Part shown: positions 52,727 through 62,120 of the stretch, in pieces
Layout: every line of letters starts with the position of its first letter
How positions within the stretch are numbered: the first letter of the stretch is position 1
Source of the DNA: Pseudo-nitzschia pungens
Lineage: Eukaryota; Bacillariophyta; Bacillariophyceae; Bacillariales; Bacillariaceae
Direction: 5' to 3'
Length of the DNA: 64,000 nt
Assembly: GCA_037355855.1 (NCBI GenBank)
Contig: CM074758.1
Location: forward strand, 2,949,001 to 3,013,000
Made by a program: the position numbers and the translations under genes
The notes under the pieces: model-generated
Seen by the model: only the letters and a program-made list of their open reading frames with translations
Told to the model about the DNA's origin: nothing
Database searches by the model: none

Positions 52727-54252
52727 CCAGGACTTCAAGCCATTTGAATTTCGGGAGCTGCGGCGTTTCTTTGGCCTTTATGTACTTCATGGACTCACGC
52801 CTACAGCTTGTGTTGACTAAAAGCTTCAGTTGTCAAGGAATGACAGACTTGCAGGGAATGATTTCATCTACAATGGCTTGTGCAAGAGTTCAAGGAATCC
52901 CCAGCGCCATCACAAACACTTCAAGGCGTTTCTTTCTTGCCAAGATCCCCATACGGAAATTCCTTCTTGCGCAACGTTCCCAAATTGGAAGATACGGCCT
53001 CTAATCCAGTGGATTAATTAGCGCTCCCCCCAGGCATGGATGCTGGCTCGTCAAATTGCGGTGGATGAAATGACCATGCGGTTCAAAGGTGTGCACCAAG
53101 ACAAGCAATGGATCACGTACAAGAAGGAAGGTGACGGATTTCAAGCTGATGCCCTATGCGATGATGGATACTGCTACCAAGTCTACATGAGGAATGGTCC
53201 CACACCTAAGAAGTACTTGGACTGGAAGCTCTCCCTGCTGCATGCCCGTACCATGGCCCTATTTGATTCATTGAAGGACAAGCACCACCATGTGGGAATG
53301 GACAATCTGTACAACTCAGTACTATTCTGCAAGGCGGACAAAGCAAGTACTTTGTCATGGAGTAGCCTGCAAGGCAAATTGTGGCATCCCTGATTGCGTC
53401 TTTCAACAAGAGCTCAAGAATATCCGTGAAGAGCAAGCTGCCTGTGCTACTGTCAAGGCTGCTGTCCTCGAAGGGGATCCTGCCTGTTCCTTTCTTATTG
53501 CATCTAGTGTCTACAACACCAAGCCAGCACACTACTTGAGTATGGTAACTAGTAAGATTGAATGGGTGGAGAAGGAGAAGATTATCTACAACGTGGATAC
53601 CAATTCAAAAGAAAAGCTGAAATTCCTCTGTCTTAACCAGTTAAATTCATACAACAACGGTATGGGCGACGTCGATATTGCTGATCAGCTCCAAGGTGTC
53701 TACAGATTGGACCGCTGGGTACGGAACAGGAAGTGGTGGTGGTCTGTTATGTTCTGGGGGCTAGGAGTACTCCTTACAAATGCCTACAAGCTGTACCTGA
53801 AGGTCTGTAAAGAAGAAGGAGTGAAGCCCAGATTTGCATCCCAGTGTGACTTCAGGAGAGCAATTGGGGAGTACTGGGTAGACCCTGAGACTGGTTCATG
53901 TTCAGGTGAAGCCAGGATGTTTCAAGTTTCAGGGTGTGGGGATGGCAAACCTGTGTCTCCGTTGACAGAACCTCCAAGCCATTTCTCCTCATGTTTGTTC
54001 GACGTCGACACCAAGCGGAATTCAGCTAGGGTCAATGACAATACTCTTTCAGACTCTGGTGCTTTGAGTTGTAGGTTAGACAAGAATTTGGATCACTACC
54101 CTCCTAGAGCAGTGAGGAACACCAAATGTGCTTTGCATGGTTGGCTTGGGCTAAGGAAAGAGGGGGACTTAATGAGATGCATTACATGCAACGTCCATCT
54201 TTGCATTGAGTGCTATGGCAGGTTTCATCAATCACAGATATCCTGTCTCTAA

Positions 54253-55362
54253 AGAAAAGGATGAAGTGCAACTTGGAAGAACAAGCAGCAAATAGGACAA
54301 AGAAGAAGAAGCAGCAAAGGAGGAAGTAGACCAAACGCTTGCTGGGGAGCGTCTTGCTCCCGTTGTTGCTGCTGCTTCTTGTATTTTGATTCAATTCGGT
54401 TGTTCGATTCAGTGTGGAATTTGATTGGATCATTTGCACCCCCGTTTGGCCTGTGCCTCGACGACGGCAAGTATTGATACAAATTCATCACCCCTTGGTG
54501 TTTGCAGGGCCTTTGAAAGTGTTCTTGTGTCTTTATTTGGAGTATTCAGGGCTCGGGCAGCGGAACGGTGGAGGACGGATGGTGCGAAAATCACGGTGAA
54601 TCACGGGCCCTGTACAAAAATCAGCCGAAATCCACTAAAATTTATCAAAATTCCCCAAGTAAATAATTAAAAACCCATATCTATGTTATTGACTACAAGT
54701 ATTGGTGGTTATTTGTTACTTCTACTTTATTGCAGATAGAGGTGCTTTCATTGTCTCTAGAAGACAGAACTCGGTTGACGATTGAAAAAATGTGTTTTTT
54801 TTTTAACGGTGAATCCCGTATAATTTCAATCCGATTAAGGGATACGAAAATCGACGGAGATTTTTTCTTCCGCCGCCACTAAACGATAGCACCAATAAAA
54901 TCGTTTCGTAAGATTACCGATCACAGCGCACCGCTCCAAAACTCTCAAATTTGCCATACGTAAGGTTACTCGTACTAATACCGTAGAGTTCATACTGCAG
55001 CATTGTCAACTAACCTTCCCTACCGGGTACAGAACAACCTCCACCGTAACCTTAACATCATCTCTCACCTCCAGGAATGTCCGACTGCCGGAACTTCTGC
55101 CAGATTCTGCCCACGGCAGCTCTTAAACTTCTTCGTTGCATGACTGAAGTTTATCCATCACCTTTCCCTCGGTCAAAAAAATACAGAAATACAGTAAAAA
55201 CCTAAAAAAATCATTGATTGAATCCCTCCCGCTCATCCATCACCAAAAAAAAGACGACGACCGCCGACAGCCCTCGTCGTCACAATTTTTTACAACCAGA
55301 ACCAAAGCGACGGCAACAGTAACCACGAAGCGTAAGGTTTACTGCACCCATCCACCATCAAG
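54253..55362. promoter_or_regulatory. Intergenic, upstream of the TEX264-like gene
   Basis: 1.1 kb without a supported gene. Recurrent motif words at 54955-55030 (ATACGTAAGGTTACTCGTAC, CTAACCTTCCCTACCGGGTAC, CCGTAACCTTAAC) and 55330 (GCGTAAGGTTTACTG). Confidence 0.4.
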
Positions 55363-56364
55363 ATGTTGATGAACTACCATGAATTGACTATGACCGAGAG
55401 CAGGGATTCGCCCCAACGAAAACTGCAATTTCGAGTGATTTGTGCGATAATTGCCACCTGCTTCTTGTATACCGTGCATATTTCGGGAATCCTTCTCACC
55501 ATCGAACCGTTCGAGACCCCTTTTCCCGGTGGTAACTTCTGTTACAAACACTTTCAACGAGATTATGTGGCCAGCATGGGTGTTGGCAGACGTCTCCAAA
55601 GTGAAGTTCTAGAGAGCTTTCCAAAAGAAGAGCAGGCAGAAGGAATTTCTGTCCAGGAGAGAGAAAACATGATCGAAGAAAGAATTTACCATGTCTACTT
55701 GGACAACCCCGAGGACGTTGCTGGTGCTCACACGCGTTGGATGAGTGGCACGTTGACAAACGATGAGGAAAAACCCAGCTATTGCGATCCGCTCTTCGAA
55801 AAAAATCCAGGAATAGAGCGTGAAAAGGAGCGTAACAAAGACACACCGGCCAACGAAAAGAATGGTGCTGAGGCATATGCAGAAGCAATTTACCAATCCA
55901 TCGAATTGCCAGAAGTGAATTCATTGGCGATCAAATTTCCGTTCTCAAATGGCTTCTCGTCGGGTCTTGTCTTCTCATACAAGGTACGTATCGAAAAAGT
56001 ATTGTTTTTTTGACCATGTATGTCATTCCCTGCAGATTTGACCGCTGACATTTTTATTCATGTTCAGATTATTCCCGAAATGAGAGCATTAGCGGCAGAA
56101 AAGGGAGAGCCTGGCAATCCGGTCGTAGTTATTTCTCAGTGCAATGTCGGGAAGGCAGAATGTACCCATTACATCCCCTTGTCGAAGGGTTCCGTGTTTC
56201 ATGCTGGACTATCCCCGACGGAAGAGTATCAAAAAGGAATCGAGGACACTTTCGACTTCATAGGAATGTTAAAAGGAGGTTTGCGTGTCATTGTTCCTTC
56301 CTTGAAGCCTTACATCGCACCAACAACAGATAAATCCGCAGTGAGTGAGAACTCGGAATTGTAA
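55363..56364 (+). CDS. TEX264-like GyrI-fold membrane protein
   Basis: Two exons, 55363-55983 and 56068-56364. The 84-base intron (GTACGT donor, TTCAG acceptor, phase 0) joins LVFSYK-IIPEMRAL and gives 305 residues. A single transmembrane segment lies near the N-terminus (about residues 26-47, VICAIIATCFLYTVHISGILL). The rest resembles the GyrI-like domain of TEX264: GNFCYKHFQRDYV, IYHVYLDNPEDV (compare the Y-D-N-P of TEX264), LAIKFPFSNGFSSGLVF, VVVISQCN and YIPLSKGSVF. In animals TEX264 is an ER-phagy receptor and DNA-repair cofactor. I see no clear Atg8-binding motif in the tail (SAVSENSEL), so a function in autophagy is only a possibility. Confidence 0.55.
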
Positions 56365-56764
56365 AAAAACGACGACGTGAGAGTTGAAAGCCAATAAACC
56401 GAAATATCAAATTCCAATTTTGCAAGTAGTCCACGACCCCCAGAAGACGGCTACGGCTCTATGACGACGATTCGGAAACGACGAGCTACATATTTTGAAA
56501 TGAAAATTAGTAAGGAAATCCAATTTTGAAGATGACTATCTAATTTTCCCCTCTAAGTTCCTGCTTACTGTTGCGAACTGCGATATCGAAGATCTGAATT
56601 AGCTGGTAGCATGATCGAGCTCGAAAACCTTGCTGATTCCCGAGCATAATGCTATTGACTTTATCTGAGTCTACTGAGGTTTGCCATCACAAACTGTTTT
56701 TTTGTCAAATAAACACAGTTACAATCAAACGGTTCCTTCACTTCCATACAATCAAACGGTTCCT
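56365..56764. other. Convergent 3' intergenic region
   Basis: 400 bases between the stop codons of the TEX264-like gene and SMU1. A 24-base direct repeat (AATCAAACGGTTCCTTCACTT) occurs twice at about 56724-56772, just at the SMU1 3' end. No gene is seen. Confidence 0.45.
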
Positions 56765-58996
56765 TCACTTCCATATCGTCAACTGCCCTTTCTTTTGCGT
56801 CTTATCGTTCGAATACGCAGCCAAAACCGAAGGCTTGAAGGGATGGTGTATCAACGCTGATATTTCTGCCACTCTGCGATCATTGGTAGTCTTCGCAGTA
56901 CTGTCCACGGCAAAATCGTGAATACTCTGCAAGAACTTTCCCGTGCGGAGTGAGAAGGCCATACAATGTCCCGTCGACGAAGCCAGGTACACGGTGGAAG
57001 TGGTGATCGCGGCAGCGAGAAATACTGCTTCCTGGCTTTCCGAATGAAACAATTGCAACACGGTGCCTTCCAAGTCGACAAGATACGCCGTAGACGATCT
57101 CGGTACAACTAGCATGCGGCTCTCCTCACCCGGTACTTGTAGCGTGGTATGAATTGCGGGGCATTCTGACCGGACGAGGGTCGGATCGACCGACAACGAA
57201 AAGGGTTTGTCTTTCTGTTGCATCGACTTGGTGTAATCGGGCGGGGGCTGCAATATCTTGATCGCCAAGCCCTTTTTCCAGATCCGAACCGTTCCGTCGG
57301 CGGACGAGGTTACAACCCAACCCTCTGCCGTGGCCGTTTGTGGCTTCTGGTCGTCGGCAAAGGTCCAATCCAAAACGTAATTGCAAGCATGAATGTAGGA
57401 CGTGTGTCCTTCGTAGACCTGCAACACAGTCTGCGTCACTATTCCAAACTCGCGACAAATCCCACTGGCACATCCCGTCAACACCCGGGACGCATCCCTC
57501 GACAGCGACAATGCCGTGACCGACGTGTCGTGTGCCTGGTATTGGCGCAGGCATTTGCCGGTGGCAAGCTTCCAGACCTTGACCTTGCCATTCGAGTCCC
57601 CCGATACCAAGATCTCGCAATCGTTCGACAACGCCATGCACAAGACCGCTGCATCCGTGTGACCCATGACGTGGTCTTTTTGATACGGATAGTCCGTGGT
57701 GTTCAAATCCTTGTACGAACACTTTGGATCCCAAATCTCGATCATGGAATCCGACGAACCCGTGATCAATCCCCGGGAAAAGAACAGGGCCGATTCACAG
57801 ACGGCAGACTTGCCGAACTTGACCTTTGCCAGGGTGTCCCTGGGAATCTCCACTAGATCGTCGTCGTCGTCATCGTCGTAGCCGCCGCTGCTCGCGTTCG
57901 GATGGTCTCCCACCGACAGGTTGCTATCCCCGGAAGCCTCCCCCAGGACCAGGTCGTACCGCTTTCGTTTTCGGCGTTTCTTTCTCGTTTCTGCAACGCC
58001 AGAGTCCCCAACGTCGTCGTTGTCGTTGTCGTTGTCGTACACTTCCTTGACCCACGGGAGCTGCCCGGTATGGCTTTGCCACTTCATGGCTTGCTGAATC
58101 AGTGCCGGCAATCTGTTCAGTGGAACCTCTCGTTGGTCCTCTGCCCTCCGAGCCAGGTCTTCTCGCCGGTCCTGTTTGGATCGTCGGGTGCCATACAGAG
58201 CCAGGTACCGTTCATTGGTGTTGTTGGAAAATTTGGCTGGATTGGCAGCGATTTCGGCTAGTTTTTGTTCCAGAGACCTCGCCTTGGTCAGGGTTTTCGA
58301 CGCCCCGGAGGATTTGGATTTGGATTTGGATTTCGCTATCGATCGGGACGACCTGGAGGAGGACCGTCGCTTTTCGTCGTTGAACTCCCCATCGGTATCC
58401 GACGCTTCGTCGCCCTCTTCGTCTTCCTCCGGGATCTGATCGAGGGCATCCCTGTGAACCTTTAGCAAGCTGTACGCCAGGTTCAGGTTGTTGTCTTCTT
58501 CTGCCAATTCCAGTATGATTTGCTCCGAAATATGCCCCGAGATGGAGCCGCTTGAATCGCCGCTCTCGCTTCGATTGCGGGATTCGGACCCGCCGCCCTC
58601 GTCCTCGGTGCGGTCTGCCAGCAGCACCGTTGATCGCATCACGGAACCCCAGTCTCCCCGCCGGATCGCTGCCGCGACCACGTGTTTCCGGATCAGCCCG
58701 TTGTTGGTGAACCCCACACCGGATTCCTTTCGCAGGACCCTCGCCGACTCGTGGAGTCCCTGTGCCGTCAGGAATCCCAGGATCAATCGGACGAGATCCG
58801 AGGCCTCGACCGAGAACTCGCCCTCCATGAGACGGTCCAAGCGAGGCAGCGAAGACGATGCGTCCTTCGATGCCGTCGCAGCGGAGGTCGTTGCTGCTGC
58901 TGCCGATGATGATGATGATGCCGATGTTGGTTGACCCGAAGACTCGTCATTTCCCGACTTCTTCTTCTTCTTTAGATTCAGCTGAATCGATGACAT
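56765..58996 (-). CDS. SMU1: SMU1-type WD40 splicing factor
   Basis: 743 residues, single exon. SMU1 is a spliceosomal B-complex protein that works with RED/IK. A short basic start and a Ser/Ala tract lead to a LisH/CTLH module at about 60-130 (ASDLVRLILGFLTAQGLHESARVL, then IRKHVVAAAIRRGDWGSVMRS). A conserved SMU1 middle segment follows (RYLALYGTRRSKQDRREDL, VPLNRLPALIQQAMKWQ). The C-terminus is a WD40 propeller from about 390 (LVEIPRDTLAKVKFGKSAVC, GLITGSSDSMIEIWDP, ILVSGDSNGKVKVWK, WVVTSSADGTVRIWK), ending at LTIWK. It is longer than animal SMU1 (about 510 residues) because of acidic and Ser-rich insertions at about 140-250 and 330-390. The orthology is well supported. Confidence 0.93.
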   Translation of the reverse strand: MSSIQLNLKKKKKSGNDESSGQPTSASSSSSAAAATTSAATASKDASSSLPRLDRLMEGEFSVEASDLVRLILGFLTAQGLHESARVLRKESGVGFTNNGLIRKHVVAAAIRRGDWGSVMRSTVLLADRTEDEGGGSESRNRSESGDSSGSISGHISEQIILELAEEDNNLNLAYSLLKVHRDALDQIPEEDEEGDEASDTDGEFNDEKRRSSSRSSRSIAKSKSKSKSSGASKTLTKARSLEQKLAEIAANPAKFSNNTNERYLALYGTRRSKQDRREDLARRAEDQREVPLNRLPALIQQAMKWQSHTGQLPWVKEVYDNDNDNDDVGDSGVAETRKKRRKRKRYDLVLGEASGDSNLSVGDHPNASSGGYDDDDDDDLVEIPRDTLAKVKFGKSAVCESALFFSRGLITGSSDSMIEIWDPKCSYKDLNTTDYPYQKDHVMGHTDAAVLCMALSNDCEILVSGDSNGKVKVWKLATGKCLRQYQAHDTSVTALSLSRDASRVLTGCASGICREFGIVTQTVLQVYEGHTSYIHACNYVLDWTFADDQKPQTATAEGWVVTSSADGTVRIWKKGLAIKILQPPPDYTKSMQQKDKPFSLSVDPTLVRSECPAIHTTLQVPGEESRMLVVPRSSTAYLVDLEGTVLQLFHSESQEAVFLAAAITTSTVYLASSTGHCMAFSLRTGKFLQSIHDFAVDSTAKTTNDRRVAEISALIHHPFKPSVLAAYSNDKTQKKGQLTIWK

Positions 58997-59804
58997 TTCG
59001 GATTATCAGCCGTTGCTACCTTTGGGAAGGTGACAACTAACTGCTCGCCGTCCCGTCTCGTTGTGGCGCTTTGGTGCCAGAGTACAACGCCAATCAAAGT
59101 TGCTGATTGAGCTTTGCAGTTGTTGACGCCTGGCCCTGAGTTTTGAGAGTTCTGATCTACTACGGCATGCATGGATGGCGCCCTGGTGATAGTATTGTGT
59201 GCAGTCGTATCCTTATGAGTAACCTTACGGTACGTACGTGTACACGGAGTAAGGTTTACTGGTACCGAAACGTGTGGCAACACCAGCAGGTAAGTCTTAC
59301 TCGTAGAATTAGGGTCGGTCGAACAACCTTCCTGATTGCAATTCTACTGTAATTTTTTGTGGTCTTGTTTCGAAACTCGAGGTTGGCATTGACAACACAA
59401 ATAAATGATTCTACGTGCGGTTTGATACTCTTCAGAAATTAGCATTAGATTACAACAACAAAGTTCGGTGATAGTATTCCACGCAGAGGCATGTTGATCC
59501 AAAACGAAAAGGTCTGAAGTGCTTCAATAATACGGTATCCATCGCATTCGAAAAACTACATTGCCCGATTGCCAAAGGCGTGCGTGCAATGCCATCGGCA
59601 TTCCAGAGTCGAATGACAACGGATACTACAATATTCTCAAAGCAAAATCACGCCCACAATCCTTTTCTCGATTGCTCCCCTTGTTCGTGTCAACTACCTG
59701 TTATTCCTGGGAAAAAGCATGTTTTTCTGCAGAATGAATTTTCACAACGACAATGCACCACCAAGAAAAAAAGCTTTGATCATATCCCAACTAATTTCCT
59801 ATCG
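58997..59804. promoter_or_regulatory. Upstream region of SMU1
   Basis: 808 bases without a supported gene, between the SMU1 start and the VPS37 stop. Bases 59215-59315 hold recurrent motif words (GAGTAACCTTACGGTACG, GGAGTAAGGTTTACTGGTACC, AGGTAAGTCTTACTCG). Confidence 0.4.
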
Positions 59805-61358
59805 TCATCGACTTCTTTGATTGCTCAAAATTTCAATTTTGGCAGCTCGCATGTGATGAACCTTTCGCTTCTCCAAAAATTGCTTGCAAAAATCATCTAC
59901 GCTGCCCTCGCCATTGTCCACCCAATCTTCGGCCAACTCCTCGGATTCTTCGAATGCTTCTTTTTTAGCCTTTTGAAGCTTTTTCATTGTGGATTTGGTG
60001 TCGGGCGGAGCACATATTGCGTTCTGTTGCTCTTCTAGTTTCGAAAAATCGTCCAGTTTCGATTTCAGTGTGCTGTGTAGTTCCTTGACTTCTGCCTGCA
60101 AGTCCTTCCATTTCGTTTCGTGTTCTAAATTCTTTTTTGCCAAAACCACGTTATCGTCGAGTCGACTGGACCCGATGGTAAATATTTCGTCAAAAATTTT
60201 CAATCTGTGGACAAAGCCCTTAAATTCCAGATCGTCTTCCAACAATTCGTCCAATTCTTCCCGAGACATCTTTTGCACCTCGTCGTAGATTGCTGGTATT
60301 AAAGGCATGGGAACGTCCGGTGCCGGTGTGGATTCCGCTTCCGCCACCAGGTTGTAACTGGGAGGAGCATCGTCGTTGGAGTGTACGCTGTTGCCGCTGT
60401 TGCGAATGCCATTGCCGCTGCGGGGCGGTGTCCGCGTCGGGGCTGTGTTTCGAGCGCCGACTCCATTTGCTCCGCTCGCATTCTTTGATTGAATCGACCT
60501 CAATCCATTGTCCGTGATTTCCAGCACCTGTGGGGGATTCAACTGGAAGTGTTTTACGACGTCGTGGACCGCAGCTCCAAGCAACAAATTCGACTTCTTC
60601 CAAGATTGCTCGGATTGAATGGGCGCATATCCAGTAACTCTCATGGACGATGACTCTGAAACCCAGGGGTGTAGAACTTTCACTCCAGCCAGCGTCATAC
60701 TGGGGCAAAACGCTGCAAAGCTGCTTCCTAGCGGAAAGTTCACCCGCAATATCAGAGTATCGCCGTTTGTCGTTTGAAATAAGGCGATGCTAGGGTACCT
60801 CTTTACAGTACATTATCCAGGTGTAGGACCTAGCAAAACCCAATACGTTATTTGCCGCTTCCTGCTCGCTGCTCGCTGTCCCCTGTTTTTCGCTGCTTGC
60901 TGCTCCCCTGTATACTATCGACGCGTTGCTGCTTGCTGCCCCCCCCCTGTATATCGACGCGTTGCTGCTTGCTGCTCCCCTGTGTACTATCACCAACGCG
61001 TTGCTGCTATTTGCTGCTTGCTGTCCCCCACCTGCTGCATCGATTCTATCTTGGCTGCGCTAGGGTATCTCTTTACAGTAAATAATCCACGCGTCAAACC
61101 TAGCAAAACGCTGTATATAGTTGCTCGCTGCTTGCTGCCCCCCCCTGTATATCGACGCGTTGCTGCTGCTCGCTGCTTGCTCTGTATCGACGCGTTGCTG
61201 CTTGCTGCTCCCCCCCCTTTATTATCGACGCGTTGCTGCTGCTTGTTGTCCCCCCCCATTATATCGACGCGTTGAAACCGCTTGCTGTTTGCTGCTTACT
61301 CCCTACTATGTTGCAGTTTGCGACGCGCTTTGGCTCTGGTATCTGCCGGATCCACCAT
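59805..61358 (-). CDS. VPS37: ESCRT-I subunit VPS37, with N-terminal UEV-like part
   Basis: Two exons, 61358-61300 and 60789-59805. The 510-base intron (GTAAGC donor, CTAG acceptor) joins RKLQHSR-D-IALFQTTNGD in frame and gives 347 residues. The N-terminal half (LILRVNFPLGSSFAAFCP ... VLHPWVSESSSMRVTGY ... LLLGAAVHDVVKHF) resembles the E2-variant domain of VPS37A-type proteins and lacks any catalytic Cys. A Ser/Pro linker follows, then the Mod_r coiled coil (MSREELDELLEDDLEFKGFV ... AKKNLEHETKWKDLQAEV ... DDFCKQFLEKRKVHHMRAAK), the part that binds TSG101 and VPS28. Its role is sorting ubiquitinated cargo at endosomes. The intron is unusual: it is mostly minisatellite. Confidence 0.85.
60790..61299. 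repeat. VPS37 intron filled by minisatellite and a duplicated 3' end
   Basis: Units of about 40-50 bases with the core CGACGCGTTGCTGCTTGCTG and a C7-C9 run recur at about 60880-61050 and 61115-61275. A 55-base segment beginning GCTAGGGTACCTCTTTACAG occurs at 60789 and again, slightly changed, at about 61060. It covers the splice acceptor of the gene, so the acceptor region is duplicated. The minisatellite core is the same as in the element at 50326-51428. Confidence 0.85.
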
Positions 61359-62120
61359 GGTCAAGAATTCTGTTGTCAAAAAAAGTGAGTTTTCAAAGAG
61401 TTTAGTAAGGCACTCAAACATGGGATTTCCACTAGCAAAACAGCACACTATAAGAGGTTATAACAATTTCTTTACTACAGAATAATTTTTTGTATTGGTA
61501 TGTTCTCCTTCCCTGCGCGTTCCGTTTTGGTTTGGGAATATTCAGTTCATTTTGGGCGCATAACTCGACCAGTCTCAATTGTTATCGGACTCGTAGTAAT
61601 TACTTCTACCGGTAAGGTTTACTGTTACGTTGATGTGTGGGAATTCCCACTCTGAACTCAGTTCGTTTGCTCTTTTCTCATCTCTTTCCGATTGATTTGA
61701 TTGATACCAACATGATACAGTTACACGAATATTTTCAAAAATATTTTTAGGTTGATGTTTAATGTGTCCGGAATTCACCTTCCGAATTGGTACCCTACAA
61801 AGTAGTTGATAGAATAACATTGCAATCTTGAAATTCAAGTCATATCTTTCTTGCCTTTGTTTTTCTCGGGTAAGGCAATGGCAACGTCTATTCGCCCGTC
61901 TTGCAATAACATCAATCCTGCCAGCACTATAATTGTAACATCCATTGAAACTTACTCTACCCCAAATAGAGCGATCCAAACCCTCCCATTCAATTCCGGA
62001 AGCAATCAAGTGGAAAATTAGTTAGCACATGAAGAAAAGAATCGTAAAATGAATTCATAGGCGTATCTTGTTCCCCTGTGACAGATGCTTCGGCCTTGTA
62101 TTTCGTTGTGCAACAGATCG
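61359..62120. promoter_or_regulatory. Intergenic between CofD-like and VPS37 genes
   Basis: 762 bases. Recurrent motif at 61605-61630 (CTACCGGTAAGGTTTACTG). A 144-codon open frame on the minus strand (61575-62009) has no recognisable features and I do not support it as a gene. Confidence 0.35.

Larger units (their letters stand above)
49503..54252 (+). pseudogene. Decayed SAP-piggyBac transposase locus, broken by three elements
   Basis: Coding pieces in order: 49503-49755 (acidic N-terminus); 51437-51660, holding a SAP-like DNA-binding module (TVAWLKEELKLRCQATSGKK); 51617-52188; and after an insertion 52732-54252. PiggyBac blocks include DIPVFKGVC, FKPFEFRELRRFFGLYVLHG, the first catalytic Asp in IAVDEMTMRFKG, the second in VGMDNLYNSVLF, the third in NGMGDVDIADQL, and a C-terminal zinc ribbon (CALHGW ... 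CITCNVHLCIECYGRFH). Reading frame breaks are seen near 49690, 51515, 52823, 53020 and 53390, so the protein cannot be made whole. Non-coding elements occupy 49756-50319, 50326-51428 and 52191-52726. Family call from motifs is strong; terminal repeats of the piggyBac element itself were not located. Confidence 0.8.

Noticed and set aside
61575..62009. 144-residue minus-strand protein
   Set aside because: No domain or targeting feature, and it overlaps a recurrent upstream motif.
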